Under the pieces are notes generated by a model. That model did no database searches and was not told where the DNA came from. It saw nothing but the letters and a program-made list of their open reading frames with translations. This document shows positions 25,637-32,893 of a stretch of 35,665 nt of DNA, piece after piece. Source of the stretch: an uncultured Flavobacteriaceae bacterium. GTDB taxonomy: Bacteria; Bacteroidota; Bacteroidia; Flavobacteriales; Flavobacteriaceae. The stretch is taken from the NCBI GenBank assembly GCA_905381055.1, contig CAJPUR010000018.1, positions 1-35,665 on the forward strand, written 5' to 3'. A program made the translations under genes and the position numbers. The number at the start of each line of letters is the position of its first letter. Position 1 is the stretch's first letter.

Positions 25637-26038
25637 TTAATATTTAGAGAATTTTGAACTGTAAAAACTTAAAAGTGTAGCAGAAATTATAAGAATAAGT
25701 ATTGGGATAGGCGGACCCCCTCCCATAAAAAAATGATTATATAAAGCAACTAATAAAACTGTTCCACCAAAAACTGAATAAGCAAGAAATACTTTCTTAT
25801 TTGATTCATTACCTAGTTTTGATTTCCACAATACTGAAATAAATAAACCTATAGCAATTTGATGAACTGCAGTAACATTAACAATAGATTGAGCAAACAG
25901 AATTAATTCATCTTCTATTTTCCCTTTAAAATAAGGTGATAAAAATTCAAATGGATCAGTAAAAACTCCTATTAATAGACCAACCCCACAAAAAATATTT
26001 ATTATTATAATAATTGGATAAACAATATTTGAATTCAT
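25637..26038 (-). CDS. Small four-helix membrane protein, unknown function
   Basis: 133 aa from the ATG at 26038; the longer open frame would need a TTG inside the upstream gene. Four hydrophobic segments are seen near residues 7-28, 50-68, 85-100 and 110-127, with short loops. I recognise no family. It follows the MerC-like gene after 14 bases and precedes the photolyase in the same direction, separated by 76 bases holding a promoter box. Co-transcription with the MerC-like gene is likely. Confidence 0.7.
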   Translation of the reverse strand: MNSNIVYPIIIIINIFCGVGLLIGVFTDPFEFLSPYFKGKIEDELILFAQSIVNVTAVHQIAIGLFISVLWKSKLGNESNKKVFLAYSVFGGTVLLVALYNHFFMGGGPPIPILILIISATLLSFYSSKFSKY

Positions 26039-26052
26039 TATTTTTATTTTCC

Positions 26053-26463
26053 TTATTTCACACAACAATTAGGATCATCACATCTACAATACCTGAGATT
26101 ATAAAAATGCAAACTACAATTTGAGGTAATGGCTAGGTAAGTATAAAACTCTTCAATTCGAAAAATTTCAAATTGCTCATTTAACAGTGATAAACTAAGA
26201 ACAATCCAACTAACAAACATTAAAATTTTAATAATTGAATTAGAGGAATTTTTAGCTGAACGATATACAGCCAAAAATGAAATAATAATGAACAAATAGT
26301 TTAATGATTGCCATGAGAAAATTTCATCTTTATTTAAATTTATTAACTCAATTTGATATATAAACAGTAATGGAGTCATAATACAATGCAACCCACATAA
26401 AAATCCTGTTAATATTCCTATATGATCAGAATTAATTATAGTATTATTTAAAATTTTATTCAA
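26053..26463 (-). CDS. MerC-domain membrane protein
   Basis: 136 aa, four membrane helices. The helix 1 pair Cys23/Cys27 in GFLCGLHCIMTPLLF matches the MerC metal-binding cysteines. The tail YCRCDDPNCCVK (125-136) adds four more cysteines, as in Bacteroidota MerC-like proteins. Members are named for mercury uptake, but without merA or merR nearby, transport or sensing of another soft metal is as likely. The start is TTG at 26463: an in-frame TAA lies two codons upstream and the next ATG is after residue 28. Confidence 0.85.
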   Translation of the reverse strand: MNKILNNTIINSDHIGILTGFLCGLHCIMTPLLFIYQIELINLNKDEIFSWQSLNYLFIIISFLAVYRSAKNSSNSIIKILMFVSWIVLSLSLLNEQFEIFRIEEFYTYLAITSNCSLHFYNLRYCRCDDPNCCVK

Positions 26464-26636
26464 TTTTTTTATTTAATGTAAAAAGTAAAATACACTTTAC
26501 AATTTTTGATGGAGTCAAAGTTAATAAGTTTGAGGAAAGTTTTTACATAATTGATAAAGAATTAACCTATATTAATAATAATAAAATTCTATTAGAATTT
26601 AGTTTGGAGAATATAGATAGAGTTAATAATATTTGA
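26442..26636 (+). pseudogene. Open frame without start codon upstream of the glycosidase; possible gene remnant
   Basis: The plus frame is open from 26442 to the TGA at 26634-26636 and contains no ATG, GTG, or TTG near its front. From about 26478 the translation (KSKIHFTIFDGVKVNKFEES..., then IIDKELTYINNNKILLEFSL) looks like ordinary coding sequence. It ends ten bases before the glycosidase start. It may be a decayed gene tail, a gene with a non-standard start, or chance. I recognise no family. Confidence 0.25.
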
Positions 26637-26646
26637 TTTAAAGATT

Positions 26647-28290
26647 TTGAAAAAAATTAATTTCATTATTGCATTTTTTTTTATCGTTTTTTTATCCTGC
26701 GATTTTGGGGTTAAAGAAAATAAATCCGTTAAGGTTATAAAATCAGATAAACTAAAAAATTATATTTATCGTTTTAATAAAAACGATAATGAGATATATA
26801 AACAATTTATAACCAACGAAGAAGCCCTTCTTTTTTTAAGTGAAAATATTCCAATGATAGATCTCCCTGATAAAGAAATTGAAGAGACCTATTATTTTAG
26901 ATGGTGGACCTATAGAAAACACATTAAGAATACTGCTGATGGATTTGTTATTACAGAGTTTTTGCCTGATGTTAGCTGGTCGAAAAAGTACAATACTATA
27001 AATTGTCCTGCTGCACATCATATATATGAGGGAAGATGGATAAGAAACCCAAAATATATCTCTGAATACATCAATTTTTGGCTTTATAAATCTGGAGACG
27101 GAATTAGACAATATAGTTTTTGGATTGCAAATGCAATTCTTGCTTTTAATGATCTTCATCGAAATGATTCTATTTTGTCAAATCAATTAGAACCGTTAAT
27201 AAAGAATTATAATGAATGGATAAAAATCAGAAAAGAAAATGACAAACGACTTTTTTGGCAGTGGGATGCTTCTGATGGAATGGAATTAACAGTCAGTGGA
27301 AAAATACTTAATGAAGGAATTGAAAAATTTAGTGTGGAGGCAACAAGACCAACAATTAATAGCTATATGTATGGTGACGCTAAGGCTATATCTAAAATAT
27401 CATATTTAAATAATGATGTTAAAAAGGCAAAGGAATTTGAAAATAAAGCAAATAAAATAAAAGAAGAATTACAAAAACGTTTATGGAATAAAGATTTAAA
27501 CTTTTTTACTGTCTTACCTAAAAACTATAAAAAAAACACTAAACCATTAAATGTCAGGGAATTAATAGGTTATATTCCATGGTATTTTAATTTACCTGAT
27601 GATATAGAAGAATATTCAATTGCGTGGAAAAAAATTAAAGATTCAACAGGTTTTGCTGCCCCTTTAGGACTGACTGTAACTGAACAATCTCACCCTTTTT
27701 TCAAGATCAGCTATGAAGGACATGAATGTCAATGGAATGGTCCTTCATGGCCATTTGCTACTACCCAAACTTTAAAAGCTTTAGCAAATTTTTTAACTAA
27801 TTATTCTAATAATAAAACTGTTACTAAAAATGATTATTATAATCTTTTATCTCAGTATGCAAAGCAACATAAGTTAAAGAATGATAAGGATGAAATTGTT
27901 AATTGGATTGACGAAAATCTAAATCCATATACTGAAGATTGGATTTCGAGAACACGATTGAAAAATTGGAAGGGCAAAGGTTGGTCTGAAGATAAAGGTG
28001 GTATTGAAAGAGGAAAAGATTATAATCATTCTGGATTTTGCGATCTAATACTTTCTGATCTGATTGGAATAAAACCAAATATTAATAATTCTATAGAGAT
28101 AAATCCATTAATTCCTGACGATTGGGAATGGTTTGCAGTTGAAAATATTCATTTTCAAGGTAAAGAAATTGATTTGATATGGGACAAAACAGGAGATCAC
28201 TATAATCTTGGAAAAGGACTTATGCTTTTTATTAATCAAAATTTAGTTATACAAAAAGAAAAAATCCAAAAAATATTTCTAAAAATGTGA
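26647..28290 (+). CDS. MGH1/GH63-like glycoside hydrolase lipoprotein
   Basis: 547 aa exported glycosidase with an (alpha/alpha)6 barrel by family. It starts with TTG; no ATG is available and the lipoprotein signal begins right there (KKINFIIAFFFIVFLSC, Cys18). YFRWWTYRKH (83-92), FWQWDASDGMEL (203-214) with an Asp210 that fits the general acid, and the HECQWNGPSWPFA segment (358-370) next to Glu356/Glu359 fit the general base region of GH63 and related families. EEIVNWIDENLNPYTEDW-like text and a C-terminal beta domain (INPLIPDDWEWFAVENIHFQGKEIDLIW) complete it. Substrate is unknown; alpha-glucoside or mannoside cleavage is inferred. No transporter genes flank it. Confidence 0.85.
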   Translation: MKKINFIIAFFFIVFLSCDFGVKENKSVKVIKSDKLKNYIYRFNKNDNEIYKQFITNEEALLFLSENIPMIDLPDKEIEETYYFRWWTYRKHIKNTADGFVITEFLPDVSWSKKYNTINCPAAHHIYEGRWIRNPKYISEYINFWLYKSGDGIRQYSFWIANAILAFNDLHRNDSILSNQLEPLIKNYNEWIKIRKENDKRLFWQWDASDGMELTVSGKILNEGIEKFSVEATRPTINSYMYGDAKAISKISYLNNDVKKAKEFENKANKIKEELQKRLWNKDLNFFTVLPKNYKKNTKPLNVRELIGYIPWYFNLPDDIEEYSIAWKKIKDSTGFAAPLGLTVTEQSHPFFKISYEGHECQWNGPSWPFATTQTLKALANFLTNYSNNKTVTKNDYYNLLSQYAKQHKLKNDKDEIVNWIDENLNPYTEDWISRTRLKNWKGKGWSEDKGGIERGKDYNHSGFCDLILSDLIGIKPNINNSIEINPLIPDDWEWFAVENIHFQGKEIDLIWDKTGDHYNLGKGLMLFINQNLVIQKEKIQKIFLKM

Positions 28291-28299
28291 AAATCTTTG

Positions 28300-28374
28300 T
28301 GGGCGCTAAGGGATTCGAACCCCTGACCCCTTGGGTGTAAACCAAGTGCTCTGAACCAACTGAGCTAAGCGCCC
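28300..28374 (-). tRNA. tRNA-Val, anticodon UAC
   Basis: The minus strand folds as a normal cloverleaf of 75 bases: acceptor GGGCGCT pairs with AGCGCCC, D arm GCTCAGTTGGTTCAGAGC, anticodon stem CTTGG/CCAAG around TTTACAC (anticodon TAC), T arm GGGGTTCGAATCCC, discriminator A. CCA is not encoded. It lies nine bases after the glycosidase stop on the opposite strand. Confidence 0.97.
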
Positions 28375-28450
28375 TTTCTTTAATAGCAAGGCTTAACATA
28401 AAATTGTTAAAAACCGTTGTTCTTACAGTGGTTCTTACTAGCGTATTACA

Positions 28451-28821
28451 GCTTATAAAAACCAGTGGCAAATATATATATTTTTAACCAACTAAAAACT
28501 ACCCTTAATTATATGTTTAGTTGAGGAATTAAAGTATGGTTTATTTATTTAACCATAACTAATACAACAAAATTGGATATTTCCTTAATTTGTTCTGTCA
28601 ATTTTAGTGATTTAAGTTTTGTACTAGAAGGTTAGCTTTATTTCTACTTTTTATTAAATTAGTTATTATGAAAAAGCTTTTTACAGTATTATTATTCATT
28701 TTAGCAGTTATATTGACTTATTTAGCATATATCAAGACTTGATGGGTTTAAAACGCCCTATATTAACTATTATTTGCTTTATAACAAATGATGGCAAATA
28801 TAAATTTTTATAACTACTAAA
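28451..28821. repeat. Imperfect direct repeat pair of about 45 bases
   Basis: 28451-28495 (GCTTATAAAAACCAGTGGCA, then AATATA, an A/T stretch and ACTAAA) and 28776-28821 (GCTTTATAACAAATGATGGC, then AAATATA, an A/T stretch and ACTAAA) align with a few gaps and mismatches; the shared core is TGGCAAATATA. About 280 bases including the 24-codon frame lie between them. Confidence 0.45.
28668..28742 (+). CDS. Possible 24-residue hydrophobic micropeptide
   Basis: ATG to TGA encodes MKKLFTVLLFILAVILTYLA plus four more residues. It has two lysines after the start and then one unbroken hydrophobic helix, like a small membrane peptide or a bare signal peptide. No clear promoter box is seen. In such A/T-rich DNA a hydrophobic short frame can arise by chance, so this is a candidate only. 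Confidence 0.3.
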   Translation: MKKLFTVLLFILAVILTYLAYIKT

Positions 28822-28922
28822 TCAAAAAGATTAAATTAATCGTTTATTTAATTTTTTTTTTTTTTTTAAATTAGTTAAATTAAATCGCCATAAAACTAAA
28901 TTATTTTTTAATATTTCATATC

Positions 28923-29777
28923 ATGAAAAAAATTTTAATAGTACAAATTCTGTTTATTTTTTCAACTACCTATTGCCAAGTAAAAACTCCAGCTTTAAGT
29001 ACAAAATCAAAGATCAGTCAAGTTGTAGGGCTTACTGATATTGAAGTCGAATATTCGAGACCTGCTGTAAAGTCAAGAAAGATATTTGGTGGAGTTGTGC
29101 CTTACGATAAAATTTGGAGGACAGGAGCTAATAAAAATACAACAATTAGTTTTTCTAAAGATGTAAGTTTTAATGGAATAATCGTAAAAAAAGGAAAATA
29201 CTCAATTTACACAATTCCAAATGAAAGTGAATGGAGATTGATGTTATACGATGAAACAGAAAACAATGGATTACCCTCAGACTGGAATAAAAATAAAATT
29301 ATTTTAGATGTTGTTGGTCAAAGTTTCAAATTACCTTTTTCAGTAGAAAATTTTCAAATTGGTTTTAACAATATCACTCAAAATTCTGCTGTGCTTAGTT
29401 TTAACTGGGAAGATCAACTTGCTGCATTCCCTTTTAAAGTTTTTACTGATAAAGAAGTAATGGAAAGTATTGAAGAAACAATTTCTAGCGGTAAGGCGTC
29501 AACTTGGGATTATCACAATGCAGCATTATACTTTTATCATAATGATTTAGATAAAAATAAAAGTAAAATTTGGTTTGATAAAAGTCTATCAATACGCAAA
29601 GGTCCATTTCCTTTTTGGGTTTATTCTTATAAAGCACAGATATACAATAGATATGGAGATAAAAAAGAAGCCCTTAAAGCTGCAAAAAAGTCGCTAGAAT
29701 TAGCAGAAGGCACTGGAAATCATGATGCTGTCGGAATGGCTAGTAGAGCTCTTGAAGAAGTTAAAGATAATCTTTAA
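28923..29777 (+). CDS. DUF2911 family exported protein
   Basis: 284 aa with a signal peptide (KKILIVQILFIFSTTYCQ, cleaved about residue 18-19). Residues 20-180 are the DUF2911 domain: VGLTDIEVEYSRPAVKSRKIFG, VVPYDKIWRTGANKNTTISFSKDV and KKGKYSIYTIPNESEWRLMLY. The C-terminal part (about 195-284) has helix pairs like tetratricopeptide repeats, including AALYFYHNDLDKNKSKIWFDKSLSI and KKEALKAAKKSLELAEGTG. The family is common in Bacteroidota and its function is unknown; it probably acts in the periplasm. It faces the convergent folC 48 bases away. Confidence 0.9.
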   Translation: MKKILIVQILFIFSTTYCQVKTPALSTKSKISQVVGLTDIEVEYSRPAVKSRKIFGGVVPYDKIWRTGANKNTTISFSKDVSFNGIIVKKGKYSIYTIPNESEWRLMLYDETENNGLPSDWNKNKIILDVVGQSFKLPFSVENFQIGFNNITQNSAVLSFNWEDQLAAFPFKVFTDKEVMESIEETISSGKASTWDYHNAALYFYHNDLDKNKSKIWFDKSLSIRKGPFPFWVYSYKAQIYNRYGDKKEALKAAKKSLELAEGTGNHDAVGMASRALEEVKDNL

Positions 29778-29825
29778 ATTAAAATTTAATTCAACATTAA
29801 TATTTATTATCATTAACAATGTTTT

Positions 29826-31043
29826 TTAAATTAATTCAGCGGTAATAAAAGTACTACCTCCAACGTAAATCAAGTCACTATTAGATGATTTTTTCTTAGC
29901 ATTGTTTAATGCCTCTTTTGGACTAGAATATATTAGATAATTCAATTGATATTTTTCAATTTTTGGAATTATTTCACCAATATTCATTCCTCTTGCAATT
30001 GAAGGTTTACAAATATAATAAAGAGCATTTTTTGGAAGAATTTTAAAAATCTCATCAATATTTTTATCATTTACAAATCCCAAAACCATATGTAATCTTT
30101 TAAATGATTTATTTTTTAGCTGTTCAACTACATACTTAAATCCTTCTTTATTATGGCTGACATCCATAATTATTTCTGGATTTTTTGAAACTTTTTCCCA
30201 TCTACAAGAAATACCAGTATTAATTTTAGTATTTAAAAATCCATTTCTAATCGACTTTTTTGAAATATTAAAATCTTTTAAAGAAGTAAGAGCCAAATAC
30301 GAACATTTCATATTTTCAATTTGGTAATTTCCTTCTAAGTCTGATTTATAATCAAACTCATTTAAGTCACTGGTCCACAAAATTTCCGCATTTTTATTTT
30401 GAGCAACTCTTTTAAAAATTTCCATCGTCTCCTTATCTTTTTCTCCAATTACTACTTTGACTTTGTTTTTAATTATACCTGCCTTTTCCTTTGCTATTAA
30501 TTTTCTATTATCTCCAAGTATAATTGAATGATCCATTCCAATATTTGTTATTATTGAAACTTCTGGATTTTGAATAATATTAGTTGCATCTAACCTTCCT
30601 CCTAAGCCCACTTCAATAATTGATATATCTACTTTATTTTTTGAAAAATTTTCATAAGCTAATCCAACTGTAATTTCAAAAAATGATAAGCTATTCTCTT
30701 TTATAAAACCTGAATTCTTATTAAAAAAATCTATTACGTAGTTCTTTTGAATTGATTTACCATTTATCTTTATTCTTTCTGTAAAGCATTTTAAATGTGG
30801 AGATGTATATAATCCTACCTTATAACCTGATTCTTGAAGAACTGAAGAAATTAAATGTGCAGTAGAACCTTTACCATTAGTACCTGCAATATGCACTTTT
30901 TTAAAATTATTATCAGGGTTACCTAAAAAATCATTAAATGATTTCATTTTATTTAAGTCAGGCTTGTATGATTTAAGTCCTTGATTTTGATAATTAGGAA
31001 TCTGAGAATTTATCCAGTTAATTACATCTTTAAAACTATTCAC
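29826..31043 (-). CDS. folC: Folylpolyglutamate synthase / dihydrofolate synthase
   Basis: Adds glutamate to dihydropteroate and to reduced folates, using ATP, in the cytoplasm. The protein is 405 aa. The P-loop HIAGTNGKGSTAHLISSVL (about 51-69) is followed by VGLYTSPHL, then SIIEVGLGGRLDATNII and ITNIGMDHSIILGD with the metal and substrate residues; the second domain has RWEKVSKNPEIIMDVSHNKEG, the usual DGAHN-like loop as DVSHN. It starts with GTG and overlaps the end of tonB by eight bases, so it is the last gene of the anmK-nhaD-exbB-exbD-tonB-folC run. It complements thyA and folA, which lie at 4208-5600. Confidence 0.95.
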   Translation of the reverse strand: MNSFKDVINWINSQIPNYQNQGLKSYKPDLNKMKSFNDFLGNPDNNFKKVHIAGTNGKGSTAHLISSVLQESGYKVGLYTSPHLKCFTERIKINGKSIQKNYVIDFFNKNSGFIKENSLSFFEITVGLAYENFSKNKVDISIIEVGLGGRLDATNIIQNPEVSIITNIGMDHSIILGDNRKLIAKEKAGIIKNKVKVVIGEKDKETMEIFKRVAQNKNAEILWTSDLNEFDYKSDLEGNYQIENMKCSYLALTSLKDFNISKKSIRNGFLNTKINTGISCRWEKVSKNPEIIMDVSHNKEGFKYVVEQLKNKSFKRLHMVLGFVNDKNIDEIFKILPKNALYYICKPSIARGMNIGEIIPKIEKYQLNYLIYSSPKEALNNAKKKSSNSDLIYVGGSTFITAELI

Positions 31044-31806
31044 TTAACTTAAATTGAATTACTACAAAACCAACTTGCTTATCTGGTGCATTTTTGTCAG
31101 GGAACCATTTAAAAGTCAAAGCGGTTTTTTTTGCCGGATCAAGAAGACAATTATCAATATTAGTGCTTCCTTTAACTCCAGGATCTGCAGAAATCACATT
31201 TCCACTAGGATCAACTAATATTTTTACAACTACTATACCCTCCTCATTACATTTGTGCGAGACCAGGCCACTACTCCTTAGATTTCTTCCATTTAGTCCA
31301 TATTGATTTTTATCTCCGGTTGCATTTTTTTTAGTATAATATGTTGATGAATAAATTTCATTAAACTTATTAGTTTCATTATCCAATTTATTTTCATTTT
31401 CTTCAGTTCTTTTGTTTTTTGATAAATTAGATAAAAAACTTTTAACTGTTTTTTCAGTTGATTCATTAATTTTATTTTCAAGTTTATTTTCTGAAAATTT
31501 ATTATTTTTTTTTATACTTGTCATTTCAGAATCATCATCCTGAGTGATTAATTTATCTGATTTTAAATTTGATTTTGGAGAGGAAATTTTTTGTTTTTCT
31601 ATTTTATCTGAAACTGATTCATTAGTTTCAAAAACCTCAGCTTTTTTATTAGAGGGATAATCCATAAAGCTAACTTCAACCCCATATTCTATTGGAGGTT
31701 CAAAATATTTTAGCCCAACAAATGAACATAGAAAAATAACTAAAAGAATTATTATTGATGTTAAAATTAATGACTTTCTTTCATGAGTGGTTTTAAAAAA
31801 AATCAT
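31036..31806 (-). CDS. tonB: TonB-like energy transducer
   Basis: 256 aa with a single N-terminal helix (residues 12-32, SLILTSIIILLVIFLCSFVG) anchoring it in the inner membrane. A long periplasmic spacer rich in Lys, Asn, Glu and Ser (40-150) replaces the Pro-rich spacer of E. coli TonB, as expected from the A/T-rich genome. The C-terminal domain follows (VVVKILVDPSGNVISADPGVKGST near 191-215, then CLLDPAKKTALTFKWFPDKNAP and VGFVVIQFKLSE). It starts one base after the ExbD stop, forming an ExbB-ExbD-TonB unit that powers outer-membrane uptake. The receptor it serves is not in this window. Confidence 0.88.
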   Translation of the reverse strand: MIFFKTTHERKSLILTSIIILLVIFLCSFVGLKYFEPPIEYGVEVSFMDYPSNKKAEVFETNESVSDKIEKQKISSPKSNLKSDKLITQDDDSEMTSIKKNNKFSENKLENKINESTEKTVKSFLSNLSKNKRTEENENKLDNETNKFNEIYSSTYYTKKNATGDKNQYGLNGRNLRSSGLVSHKCNEEGIVVVKILVDPSGNVISADPGVKGSTNIDNCLLDPAKKTALTFKWFPDKNAPDKQVGFVVIQFKLSE

Positions 31807-31807
31807 A

Positions 31808-32203
31808 TTAATTTGATTCTACAGCTAGAATTATTTTAATAGCATTTTGATTAGCTATATTCATTATAAAAACCACCTCTTCAAGTGGTACAGTTTTTTC
31901 AGATTTTAATACAACAATTTTTTTTTTATCTAAAGAAACTAAATCAATTAGTTTTTTTTCAAATAAATCTTTTGAAATAGCTTCCCCATCTATAAAAAAA
32001 TTATTTTTATTATTTATTGTTACTGTAATCGATTTTCGATTTTCTGTTTTTCCCTTAGCACTAGGAAGAGTAACTTCAATAGTATCTAATTCTTTAGCTA
32101 AAGTTGAAGCAATCATAAAAAAAATCAATAATAGGAAAACAATATCTGTCATAGATGACAAATTGAAATCATTTGATATTTTATTTTGCCCTCTAAATTT
32201 CAT
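31808..32203 (-). CDS. exbD: Biopolymer transport protein ExbD
   Basis: 131 aa partner of ExbB in the proton-driven motor of the Ton system. One membrane helix lies near residues 18-37 with the key Asp20 in SMTDIVFLLLIFFM, the proton-path residue conserved in ExbD/TolR. The periplasmic domain includes VTLPSAKGKTENRKSITVTIN and VVLKSEKTVPLEEVVFIM. It begins directly after the exbB stop with no gap and is followed one base later by tonB. Confidence 0.94.
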   Translation of the reverse strand: MKFRGQNKISNDFNLSSMTDIVFLLLIFFMIASTLAKELDTIEVTLPSAKGKTENRKSITVTINNKNNFFIDGEAISKDLFEKKLIDLVSLDKKKIVVLKSEKTVPLEEVVFIMNIANQNAIKIILAVESN

Positions 32204-32869
32204 TTACACTGCTGGTTCATTTAATAAATCTAGGAATTCAATGGTTGAAGATTCCATTACATACACAACTTTATTAGTTTTAACAACTAAGTGATTATAA
32301 AAGATATAACCCAAAATACCCACAATCAATCCTGCAACAGTTGTTGTCATAGCAGTATATAATCCATTTGATAAAAGCTTCATGTCAATATTACCTCCAG
32401 CATTTGAGATTTCAAAAATTGAAATAATCATACCAATTACTGTTCCCAGAAAACCTATCATTGGCCCTACTCCTGCAATAGTAGCTAATATACTTACATT
32501 TTTTTCTAATTTGTAAACCTCTAATTTTCCGGCATTTTCAATTGAAGCACTTATATCCTCAAGAGGTTTTCCAATTCTTGAAATTCCTTTAACTATTAAA
32601 TTTGAAATAAGAGAATTCTCACTCATACATAACTGCTTAGCTTCTTCTATCTTTCCTTGTTTAACATAGTGTTTAATCTGTTCCATAAAAGTTTCATCTA
32701 TTTTTTGAGCAGATTTAAGAACAAATGATCTTTCAATATATATATACACAGAAATCACAAATAAAACAGATAAAATTATAATTATAATTTGAGCTCCAAT
32801 TCCTCCATCTCTAACCAATTCAATTAAAGAAAGAGATTTTTCAACTTGATTTGAAATTGGATCTTGCAT
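32204..32869 (-). CDS. exbB: MotA/TolQ/ExbB proton channel protein
   Basis: 221 aa with three membrane helices: about 24-44 (GAQIIIIILSVLFVISVYIY), 124-151 (ILATIAGVGPMIGFLGTVIGMI) and 169-188 (YTAMTTTVAGLIVGILGYIF). The GPMIGFLGTVIGMI and TAMTTTVAG segments are the family signature and line the proton path. It pairs with the adjacent ExbD and TonB. A TolQ assignment is the alternative, but the directly following ExbD and TonB genes favour ExbB. It starts 24 bases after the nhaD stop. Confidence 0.94.
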   Translation of the reverse strand: MQDPISNQVEKSLSLIELVRDGGIGAQIIIIILSVLFVISVYIYIERSFVLKSAQKIDETFMEQIKHYVKQGKIEEAKQLCMSENSLISNLIVKGISRIGKPLEDISASIENAGKLEVYKLEKNVSILATIAGVGPMIGFLGTVIGMIISIFEISNAGGNIDMKLLSNGLYTAMTTTVAGLIVGILGYIFYNHLVVKTNKVVYVMESSTIEFLDLLNEPAV

Positions 32870-32893
32870 ATATAATTTATTAATTTTTATATT

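Larger units (their letters stand above)
28375..28922. other. Gene-poor 548-base stretch with repeats and one micro-ORF
   Basis: Between tRNA-Val and the DUF2911 gene. It holds a doubled GTTCTTAC (28419-28426 and 28431-28438), a 7-base dyad TATGGTT/AACCATA near 28533-28555, an imperfect 45-base direct repeat (28451-28495 and 28776-28821), a 24-codon open frame at 28668, and a run of 16 T's (28852-28867). No tRNA-end duplication or integrase is seen, so a former insertion is only a guess. Confidence 0.6.

Noticed and set aside
26478-26500. Imperfect dyad GTAAA...TTTAC upstream of the MerC-like gene, considered as a metal-regulator operator
   Set aside because: The arms match only over five bases with a two-base bulge, which is common by chance in such A/T-rich DNA.
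26647-28290. Assignment of the glycosidase as a trehalase (GH37)
   Set aside because: The trehalase signatures PGGRFxExYxWD and QWDxPxGWAP are not present; the sequence fits the broader MGH1/GH63-like group better.
28247-28471. Minus-strand open frame of 74 codons with a TTVRTTVF-like start
   Set aside because: It runs through the whole tRNA-Val gene and into the end of the glycosidase gene, and its composition comes from those sequences.
28300-28500. tRNA-Val 3' region considered as an integration site
   Set aside because: No second copy of the tRNA end and no integrase or phage gene is visible in the window.
29778-29825. Inverted repeat AACATT/AATGTT followed by T's between the DUF2911 gene and folC, considered as a terminator
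   Set aside because: The stem is only six A/T-rich pairs with a long loop, too weak to support.
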